NCBI GenBank assembly: GCA_910576865.1
Contig: CAJTKE010000006.1
Location: 1-64,000, forward strand
DNA: 64,000 nucleotides
Source: an uncultured Oscillibacter sp.
GTDB taxonomy: Bacteria; Bacillota; Clostridia; Oscillospirales; Oscillospiraceae
Direction of reading: 5' to 3'
Part shown: piece by piece, positions 58,715-64,000 of the stretch
Numbering within the stretch: position 1 is the first letter of the stretch
How the letters are laid out: every line of letters starts with the position of its first letter
Program-made: the position numbers and the translations under genes
The notes under the pieces: model-generated
The model's database searches: none
What the model was told of the DNA's origin: nothing
The model's input: only the letters and a program-made list of their open reading frames with translations

Positions 58715-59428
58715 ATGGTCTGGTGGGCGGCGGCGGTCTGCGCCTTTTTTATCAAGGGTCTTTGCGGCTTTGCCAACACATTGGTTTTCACGACCATTTT
58801 GAGCTTTGCGGCGGACAACGTCAGCATCTCTCCCATTGAGCTGCTTCTGGGGTATCCCTCCAATCTGATTCTCGCGTGGAAGGAGCGGAGTTTCATTCGC
58901 TGGAGGCTCTGCCTGCCCCTGGCCGCGCTGGTGTCCGCCAGCAGCGTTCCGGGCATCCTGTTCTTGAAAAACGCGGACGCCGCCACGGTCAAAATCATTT
59001 TCGGCGCTGTGATTATCCTGATCGGCCTGGAAATGCTGCTGCGGGAGCTTCGTCAGAAAAAGGTCCGGCTGTCCCGGGCCATTCTGGTGCTCATCGGCGT
59101 TCTGTCCGGGCTTTTGTGCGGGTTATACGGCGTGGGGGCGCTGCTGGGCGCTTATATGAGCCAGGTGACGGAGGACAGCCGCGCATTCAAGGCCAACATC
59201 TGCGTGGTGTTTTTCATGGAAAACACCCTGCGGATATTCCTCTACAGCCTGTGGGGCATTCTCACCCCGGATATTTTAAAGCGTGCGGCGGTTCTCATTC
59301 CCTTTATGCTGGCGGGGCTGGCCCTTGGAATGGCGAGCAGCCGGGCGCTGGATGAAAAGCTGGTGAAAAAATGCGTAATCATCCTGCTGATCCTCTCCGG
59401 GGCGGCGCTGATTTTCAACAGTCTGTAG
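58715..59428 (+). CDS. TauE/SafE-family membrane transporter
   Basis: This 237-aa protein has about eight hydrophobic helices in two repeats. The family hallmarks are FFIKGLCGFANTLVFTTILSF in the first repeat and GVLSGLLCGLYGVGALLGAYMS in the second. TauE/SafE proteins export sulfite or organosulfonates or carry other small anions; the specificity here is unknown. ATG 58715 is preferred to GTG 58706 because of its spacing from GGGGAGG. It is monocistronic and divergent from prfC. Confidence 0.85.
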   Translation: MVWWAAAVCAFFIKGLCGFANTLVFTTILSFAADNVSISPIELLLGYPSNLILAWKERSFIRWRLCLPLAALVSASSVPGILFLKNADAATVKIIFGAVIILIGLEMLLRELRQKKVRLSRAILVLIGVLSGLLCGLYGVGALLGAYMSQVTEDSRAFKANICVVFFMENTLRIFLYSLWGILTPDILKRAAVLIPFMLAGLALGMASSRALDEKLVKKCVIILLILSGAALIFNSL

Positions 59429-59465
59429 ATCCTTCGAGAATTCACAAAAATCCAGGGGAAACCAA

Positions 59466-59494
59466 TTGACGGTTTCCGCCCCTTATGTTAAACT
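59466..59494 (+). promoter_or_regulatory. Sigma-A promoter of the nfnAB operon
   Basis: -35 TTGACG, a 17-nt spacer and -10 TAAACT, 73 nt before the nfnA start. Confidence 0.75.
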
Positions 59495-59567
59495 GAAAAC
59501 AATGTGTCAAAGGCAGGACACGGGCTCCAACACCACGACGAGACACAATCGGGAAAGAAGGAAGCAT

Positions 59568-60410
59568 ATGTACAAGATCGTCAGAAAAGAGGCTCTGCGC
59601 CCCACCGTCACCCTGTACGAGATCGAGGCCCCGCTGATCGCCAGAAAGGCCCAGCCGGGACAGTTCATCATCCTCCGGGTGGACGAAAAGGGCGAGCGCA
59701 TCCCCATCACCATCAACGCCTACGACCCGGAAAAAGGCACCGTCACCATCATCGTCCAGACCGTAGGAGCGACGACGGAGAAGCTCTCCCACCTGAACGA
59801 GGGGGACTGTCTCCAGGACTTCGTGGGCCCCCTGGGCAAGGCCACCGAGACCGAGGGCAAGAAAAAGGTCTGCGTGGTCGGCGGCGGCGTGGGCTGCGCC
59901 ATCGCCTACCCGGTCCTGAAAAAGTTCCACGACGACGGGGCCGAGGTCCACGCCATCGTGGGCTTCCGCACCGAGGACCTGGTCATCCTGGAGGAGGATT
60001 TCAAGAAGTCCAGCGACAAGCTCATCGTCTGCACCGACGACGGAAGCTATGGCCGGAAGGGACTGGTCACCGACGCCCTGAAGGAGCTGATCGAGGCGGG
60101 GAACCAGTATGACGAGGTCTTCGCCATCGGCCCCATGATCATGATGAAATTCGTCTCCAAGACCACGGAGCCCTACGGCGTGCCCACCACGGTCTCCATG
60201 AGCCCCATCATGATCGACGGAACGGGCATGTGCGGCGGCTGCCGCCTGAGCGTGGGCGGCGAGATGAAGTTCGCCTGCGTGGACGGCCCGGACTTCGACG
60301 GGCACAAAGTCGACTGGGATCTGGCCGTGAAGCGGAACCAGATGTACATGGAATTCGAGAAGCACAAGCACGAGGAGACCTGCAACCTGTTCAAGAAGGA
60401 GGCCGAATAA
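59568..60410 (+). CDS. nfnA: NfnA-type ferredoxin-NADP+ reductase subunit alpha
   Basis: This 280-aa subunit is the FAD/NAD-binding, ferredoxin-NADP+-reductase-like protein of the NADH-dependent ferredoxin:NADP+ oxidoreductase. It has an FAD-binding barrel (ARKAQPGQFIILRVDEKGERIP), an NAD domain (VCVVGGGVGCAIAYPVLKKFHDDG) and a C-terminal 2Fe-2S site with GTGMCGGCRLSVGGEMKFACVDGP (Cys spacing CxxC...C). It pairs with the next gene, 1 nt away. Together they bifurcate electrons between NADH, NADPH and ferredoxin in strict anaerobes; some annotate this as dihydroorotate-dehydrogenase electron-transfer-like or GltA-associated. Confidence 0.88.
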   Translation: MYKIVRKEALRPTVTLYEIEAPLIARKAQPGQFIILRVDEKGERIPITINAYDPEKGTVTIIVQTVGATTEKLSHLNEGDCLQDFVGPLGKATETEGKKKVCVVGGGVGCAIAYPVLKKFHDDGAEVHAIVGFRTEDLVILEEDFKKSSDKLIVCTDDGSYGRKGLVTDALKELIEAGNQYDEVFAIGPMIMMKFVSKTTEPYGVPTTVSMSPIMIDGTGMCGGCRLSVGGEMKFACVDGPDFDGHKVDWDLAVKRNQMYMEFEKHKHEETCNLFKKEAE

Positions 60411-60411
60411 C

Positions 60412-61794
60412 ATGGCCAATATGTCTTTACAGAAGAACCCCATGCCCTCCCAGGACCCCAACGTCCGGAACAAGAACTTCCAGGAAGTCGCCCTGGGCTA
60501 CACCGAGGAGCAGGCCCTGGACGAGGCGGCCCGCTGCCTGAACTGCAAGAACCGGGCCTGCATGCAGGGCTGCCCCGTCATGGTACATATCCCCGAGTTC
60601 ATCGCCGAGGTGGCCAAGGGGGACTTTGAGGCGGCGTATCAGATCATCTCCAACACCTCCGCCCTCCCCGCCGTCTGTGGCCGGGTGTGCCCCCAGGAGA
60701 CCCAGTGCGAGATGTACTGCGTCCGGGGCAAGAAGGGGGACCCCGTGGGCATCGGCCGGCTGGAGCGCTTCGTGGCCGACTGGCACAACGCCCACTGCAC
60801 CGAGGCCCCCGAAAAGCCCGCTTCCAACGGCCATCGCGTCGCCGTCGTGGGCTCCGGCCCCGCGGGCCTGACCTGCGCCGGGGACCTGGCCCGGAAGGGC
60901 TATGACGTCACCGTCTTCGAGGCCCTCCACTTGGCGGGCGGCGTGCTGGTGTACGGCATCCCCGAGTTCCGTCTGCCCAAGGCCATCGTCCAGAAGGAAG
61001 TGGACGGATTGAAGGCCATGGGCGTGACCATCGCCACGGATACGGTCATCGGCCGGACCATCTCCATCGACGAGCTGATGGAGGAACAGGGCTTCGAGGC
61101 CGTGTTCATCGGCTCCGGCGCGGGCCTGCCCATGTTCATGGACATCCCCGGTGTCAACTACCGGGGCGTGTACTCCGCCAACGAGTTCCTGACCCGCATC
61201 AACCTGATGAAGGCCTACCTGCCCGACTCCGACACCCCCATCCAGCACCCGAAGAAGGTGGCGGTTGTCGGCGGCGGCAACGTGGCCATGGACGCGGCCC
61301 GCTGCGCCAAGCGCCTGGGCGCCGAGGTCTACATCGTCTACCGCCGGGGCATGGAGGAGCTCCCCGCCCGTAAGGAAGAGGTGGAGCACGCCGAGGAGGA
61401 GGGCATCATCTTCAAGACCCTCTGCAACCCGGTGGAGATCTTTGCCGACGAAAACGACGACGTGAACAAAATCCGCTGCATCCGCATGGAGCTGGGCGAG
61501 CCCGACGCCAGCGGACGCCGCCGGCCCATCGAGGTGCCGGACAGCGAGTTCGACCTGGACGTGGACTGCGTCATCATGTCCCTGGGCACCAGCCCCAACC
61601 CCCTGATCAAGTCCACCACCAAGGGCCTGGAAATCAACCGGAAGGGCGGCATCGTGGTGAACGAGGAGGGCCTGACCTCCCGAGAGAAGGTCTACGCCGG
61701 CGGCGACGCCGTCACCGGCGCGGCCACGGTCATCCTGGCCATGGGCGCGGGCAAGACGGCGGCCAAGGCCATCGACGAGGCCCTGAGCAAGTAA
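60412..61794 (+). CDS. nfnB: NfnB-type subunit (NADPH-dependent glutamate synthase small-subunit family)
   Basis: This 460-aa flavoprotein has two FAD/NADPH Rossmann domains (VAVVGSGPAGLTCAGDLARKGYDV near residue 140; KVAVVGGGNVAMDAARCAKRLG near 282). N-terminal cysteine clusters bind 4Fe-4S centres (CLNCKNRACMQGCPV; CGRVCPQETQCEMYC). This is the bifurcating large subunit in NfnAB and is homologous to GltD. The gene follows nfnA directly. No gltB large subunit is present, which favours NfnB over glutamate synthase. Confidence 0.9.
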   Translation: MANMSLQKNPMPSQDPNVRNKNFQEVALGYTEEQALDEAARCLNCKNRACMQGCPVMVHIPEFIAEVAKGDFEAAYQIISNTSALPAVCGRVCPQETQCEMYCVRGKKGDPVGIGRLERFVADWHNAHCTEAPEKPASNGHRVAVVGSGPAGLTCAGDLARKGYDVTVFEALHLAGGVLVYGIPEFRLPKAIVQKEVDGLKAMGVTIATDTVIGRTISIDELMEEQGFEAVFIGSGAGLPMFMDIPGVNYRGVYSANEFLTRINLMKAYLPDSDTPIQHPKKVAVVGGGNVAMDAARCAKRLGAEVYIVYRRGMEELPARKEEVEHAEEEGIIFKTLCNPVEIFADENDDVNKIRCIRMELGEPDASGRRRPIEVPDSEFDLDVDCVIMSLGTSPNPLIKSTTKGLEINRKGGIVVNEEGLTSREKVYAGGDAVTGAATVILAMGAGKTAAKAIDEALSK

Positions 61795-61795
61795 G

Positions 61796-62554
61796 ATGAA
61801 ACGAAACGTCAGCAGAGCAACCGGGCTGGCGTTGGCGCTGTGCCTCCTGCTCGCCGCCTGCGGCGGGCAGGGGGCTTCGCCGTCCAACGCCCCGCCGGAG
61901 CCCCCGGCCAAAATCACAGAAACCGTTCCGCCCGCCGAGCCCGCGCCGACGGAGGAGACCTCCGGCGAAGAGGAAGCCCCGCCGCCGGAACCGGAAGTCC
62001 CGGCGGCCCCGGCAAGGCCGGAGGATGAGGCGCTGGCCAAGGACATCGCCCCGGCGCTGGAGGCCGTAGAGCAGCCGGACTGGCAGATCGTCAGCATTGA
62101 CCTGGAGTCCTTCGGCCTCACCACAAAATCCGACGACGAGCGGTTCATGTATATCATGGGCCACACGGACACGGTCCCCCTGGACCAGCTCATCGTCTTC
62201 GACCTGTGGGGCGACGCGCTGACGGAGGGCTCCAGCGAGGAGCTCCGCAGCCGCTTCCTGGAAGCGCCGGACACGGTGCTGGCCTATCTGGTTCTCATGG
62301 GGGACCAGCGGGTGGACTACTGGGACCAGCCCCTGGCGGCGGATAAGATCTGCAACAGCATCGCCACCGCCGACGCCGCCTGGCACGGCGGCTCGGAGGA
62401 GTTCGCCGCGACCCTGGCCTCCTGCCGGGAGCGCTATCCCTCCGGCAGAATCGCGGAGCTTCTGGACGTGATGGAGCGGGAGCACGCCGCGTCCATGGAG
62501 CGGCAGCAAGCGGTAATAGAGGCGTATCAAGAGCACTTAAAAGCGCAACAATGA
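61796..62554 (+). CDS. Putative lipoprotein (252 aa) following nfnAB
   Basis: The protein has a lipoprotein signal with lipobox LLAAC|G near residue 22, then a Pro/Glu-rich linker of about 45 residues and an acidic globular domain (IAPALEAVEQPDWQIVSIDLES; YIMGHTDTVPLDQLIVFDLW; ERYPSGRIAELLDVMERE). I recognise no family. It begins 1 nt after the nfnB stop, so it is translationally coupled despite having no clear metabolic connection. The gene ends in a long GC stem. Confidence 0.7.
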   Translation: MKRNVSRATGLALALCLLLAACGGQGASPSNAPPEPPAKITETVPPAEPAPTEETSGEEEAPPPEPEVPAAPARPEDEALAKDIAPALEAVEQPDWQIVSIDLESFGLTTKSDDERFMYIMGHTDTVPLDQLIVFDLWGDALTEGSSEELRSRFLEAPDTVLAYLVLMGDQRVDYWDQPLAADKICNSIATADAAWHGGSEEFAATLASCRERYPSGRIAELLDVMEREHAASMERQQAVIEAYQEHLKAQQ

Positions 62555-62595
62555 GACAGCGCCCCGGAGAGGGAAGACCCTCCGGGGCGCTGTCT
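62554..62595. terminator. Long inverted repeat after the lipoprotein gene
   Basis: AGACAGCGCCCCGGAG and its complement, with extra CCC/GGG pairs, flank an AAGA loop. No T-run follows on the plus strand, so termination efficiency is uncertain. Confidence 0.6.
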
Positions 62596-62612
62596 GCGTA
62601 CCGCTTCCGAAT

Positions 62613-63032
62613 CTAGTGTCCTTTCCGCTTCTCCCGCCGCTTCTCCTGACGGAGGGCGAACTTCCGCGCCTCCTCCGCCTCCCGTTCCTGGCGGGTCCGG
62701 CGGGCCCGGGCGGCCTTGCCCTCCTCCCGCTGGAGGGCCAGAGCCTGCTGGGCCCTGGTGCCCGGGGCGGAGGGCTGAACAGCCCTTCGGGCCTCCCGGC
62801 GGGCGCGTTTGGGGTTGAGCTTCCGCTCCGGCGGCGGCTCCATGGCGACGGGCGGGCTGAATTTCAACTGCCGCCAGTTCTCCAGCAGGAAGGCGTAGAC
62901 CTCCTGGTCCCCCGGCTCGGCCCCGAAGGGGAGCTTGCAGGCCTCGCAGGTCCCGCCGCCGAAGCGCTCGTAGAGGAGGACCCAGAAGGGGTCCTCAAAG
63001 CGGACGGTGAGTTTTGCGTATCCGGTTTCCAT
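62613..63032 (-). CDS. yjdF: YjdF-family protein (DUF2992)
   Basis: This 139-aa protein resembles B. subtilis YjdF: an N-terminal beta domain (KLTVRFEDPFWVLLYER, FGAEPGDQEVYAFLLENWRQLKFS) and a C-terminal highly basic Arg/Lys/Glu-rich helix (NPKRARREARRAVQ; GTRAQQALALQREE; LRQEKRREKRKGH) ending in KRKGH, as is typical. The function is unknown; in B. subtilis it is controlled by the azaaromatic-binding yjdF riboswitch. The start METGYAK is chosen for its AAGGAGG site. A long structured leader lies upstream (63033-63160). Confidence 0.85.
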   Translation of the reverse strand: METGYAKLTVRFEDPFWVLLYERFGGGTCEACKLPFGAEPGDQEVYAFLLENWRQLKFSPPVAMEPPPERKLNPKRARREARRAVQPSAPGTRAQQALALQREEGKAARARRTRQEREAEEARKFALRQEKRREKRKGH

Positions 63033-63160
63033 ACGCGGTTCCTCCTTTTCGTGTCTCTCACGGAGAACGGACAACCAAGGAGGCAGGCTACTGATACCCC
63101 GGCGCGGGGACCGGGATACGCCCGGACTACCGACCGGGCCGTGTTTTTATCTCCGCAGGT
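63033..63160 (-). ncRNA. Structured 5' leader of yjdF, candidate yjdF riboswitch
   Basis: The leader runs about 125 nt from the promoter at 63163-63191 to the yjdF start. Read on the minus strand it has two GC stems in series, GCCCGG/CCGGGC (loop TCGGTAG) and ATCCCGG/CCGGGGT, then a CT-rich stretch before AAAAGGAGG. Gene identity plus leader length fit the yjdF motif; I could not test the consensus. Confidence 0.5.
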
Positions 63161-63162
63161 TC

Positions 63163-63191
63163 ACTATAGCGGAAAGGCGGGCAGAATGCAA
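63163..63191 (-). promoter_or_regulatory. Sigma-A promoter of yjdF
   Basis: On the minus strand: TTGCAT, a 17-nt spacer and TATAGT. This gives a 5' leader of about 125 nt. Confidence 0.75.
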
Positions 63192-63406
63192 GGGGGCAGG
63201 AGGGGACAAAACCCGCTCCCAGCGCCAGATTAGCGGCAGCGGGGACCGGCGGACGGGCCTTGCATCAACCACCAAAACTCCCGCCCGCACCACGCCGCGG
63301 GCAGAAGACATTCGTAAAAAGCGGAGGTACCCCTTGCGCGTCCTCCGTCCTTCGTCCCCCCGCAGGGCCCATACTTTCTTTTCTCTTTTGGACCGTGCAC
63401 GGCCCG

Positions 63407-63440
63407 TTTTCTCTTTTCCTTCTGGAAGGAAAAGAGAAAA
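63407..63440. repeat. Perfect 16-bp inverted repeat
   Basis: TTTTCTCTTTTCCTTC (63407-63422) pairs with GAAGGAAAAGAGAAAA (63425-63440) around a 2-nt TG loop. Purine and pyrimidine arms are fully separated. Confidence 0.7.
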
Positions 63441-63531
63441 TGGGGGGTGCAATGAACCAGCCATCGCTGATATCCATTCCTCCCCGCCCGTCAGGGCGAG
63501 TACATCTTTCAACTCTGTAAGATTTGAGAAA

Positions 63532-63547
63532 GAATCTGGACAGATTC
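63532..63547. promoter_or_regulatory. Palindrome upstream of the ABC transporter gene
   Basis: GAATCTG-GA-CAGATTC is a perfect 7-2-7 dyad 74 nt before the start, a possible regulator operator. Confidence 0.5.
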
Positions 63548-63620
63548 CCATGGTAGAGTATCCACAATGAAAGCGGCGCACCGCCGCCGAACAAACACTT
63601 TACCTTGGAGGTAATCCGAT

Positions 63621-64000
63621 ATGACCATCCTGGAAACCAAGTCCCTGCGCAAGCACTACGGCGCCGGCGAAACGGAAGTCCGCGCCCTGGACGGCGTCGA
63701 CCTCACGGTGGAAAAAGGCGAGTTCGTCGCCGTGGTCGGCACCTCCGGCTCGGGCAAGTCCACCCTTCTCCACATGCTGGGCGGGCTGGACCGCCCGACT
63801 TCCGGCTCCGTCACCGTGGACGGAAAGGACATCTTCTCTTTGAAGGACGAGGCCCTCACCATCTTCCGCCGCCGGAAAATCGGCTTCGTCTTCCAGAACT
63901 ACAACCTGGTCCCCGTCCTCAGCGTCTACGAGAACATCGTCCTGCCCATCCAGCTGGACGGCCAGAAGCCCGACGGGCCCTACGTGGACCAGATCATCGA
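63621..64000 (+). CDS. ABC transporter ATP-binding protein (MacB/BceA type), cut by window edge
   Basis: The first 126 codons of an ABC ATPase. The start ATG 63621 follows TTGGAGG. It begins MTILETKSLRKHYGAGETEVRALDG-type, with Walker A VVGTSGSGKSTLLHMLGGLD and the Q-loop IGFVFQNYNLVPVLSVYENI typical of the LolD/MacB/BceA subfamily that exports or resists antimicrobial peptides or drives envelope proteins. The signature and Walker B lie beyond the window. A permease gene should follow. Confidence 0.88.
   Translation, partial: MTILETKSLRKHYGAGETEVRALDGVDLTVEKGEFVAVVGTSGSGKSTLLHMLGGLDRPTSGSVTVDGKDIFSLKDEALTIFRRRKIGFVFQNYNLVPVLSVYENIVLPIQLDGQKPDGPYVDQII

Larger units (their letters stand above)
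63200..63620. other. Non-coding stretch with inverted repeats before the ABC gene
   Basis: No ORF here has a credible ribosome site; the 144-aa minus-strand frame looks like a chance frame. It contains a 16-bp perfect hairpin (63407-63440), a second copy of TTTTCTCTTTT at about 63379, and a 16-bp palindrome GAATCTGGACAGATTC (63532-63547) close to the ABC gene. The -35/-10 of the ABC gene is not obvious. Confidence 0.6.

Noticed and set aside
60412..61794. Glutamate synthase small subunit (gltD) as the call
   Set aside because: No gltB is present and an NfnA-type subunit precedes it directly; the NfnB assignment fits better.
63147..63581. 144-aa minus-strand frame in the gap before the ABC gene
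   Set aside because: No ribosome site, no motif, and it overlaps the yjdF promoter and the strong inverted repeat.

Overview
The window looks like the chromosome of a high-GC, spore-forming, anaerobic Firmicute, most probably an Oscillospiraceae-type gut bacterium (Flavonifractor/Lawsonibacter/Oscillibacter/Dysosmobacter neighbourhood). This is inferred from the GC-rich codon use, Gram-positive lipoprotein signals, S-layer homology proteins, SpoIID, NfnAB-type electron bifurcation, ATP-type PEP carboxykinase, and clean sigma-A promoters and Shine-Dalgarno sites. No rRNA is present, so the placement is by gene content only.

Layout: 1-1.45 kb is AT-richer IS3-family transposase DNA abutting a leftward tRNA-fMet/tRNA-Leu pair. 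1.9-2.45 kb holds two small genes, one an HPr-like protein without the phosphorylatable histidine. 2.6-6.4 kb is a complete galactose/glucose-type ABC importer (mglB-mglA-mglC). 6.5-12.9 kb is a tightly coupled sensory operon: YesN-type regulator, lipoprotein, YesM-type kinase and two extracellular sugar-binding proteins that have no transporter of their own. A blasticidin-deaminase-like cytidine deaminase and galM follow. 14.6-23 kb is mixed housekeeping: D,D-carboxypeptidase, a small P-loop protein, an SLH/pseudo-GH18 protein, a MerR regulator, a TetR-controlled MFS exporter and pckA.

23.1-33.3 kb is the most interesting accessory region: two divergent transcription units around a LacI-operator-bearing intergenic region. 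Leftward are a beta-hydroxyacid dehydrogenase, an SDR, an iron alcohol dehydrogenase, a NagB-like deaminase with altered catalytic residues, a NagA-like deacetylase, a LacI regulator and an aldehyde dehydrogenase. Rightward are a sodium:solute symporter, three microproteins (44, 29, 37 aa) and an unrecognised 180-aa protein. No sugar kinase or PTS is present. I infer an undescribed catabolic route for an N-acylated amino-sugar derivative.

33.5-43 kb contains an XRE-family membrane regulator, two CobW/G3E GTPases (one very His-rich) beside a DUF2238-like membrane protein, a GntR-ABC operon, a small multidrug-export family protein, a lipoprotein, and a radical SAM/aminotransferase pair. 43-54 kb contains spoIID with a candidate sigma-E promoter, a degenerate deacetylase-like protein, a two-component system coupled to an HtrA protease, exonuclease III, a GNAT enzyme, a split ThrE exporter, an acyl-ACP thioesterase and an SLH lipid-binding-like protein. 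54-64 kb contains trmD-rimM, an in-frame response-regulator/histidine-kinase fusion, prfC, a TauE-like transporter, nfnA-nfnB with a lipoprotein, yjdF with a structured leader (candidate yjdF riboswitch), a non-coding stretch with strong inverted repeats, and the start of a MacB/BceA-type ABC ATPase cut by the window edge.
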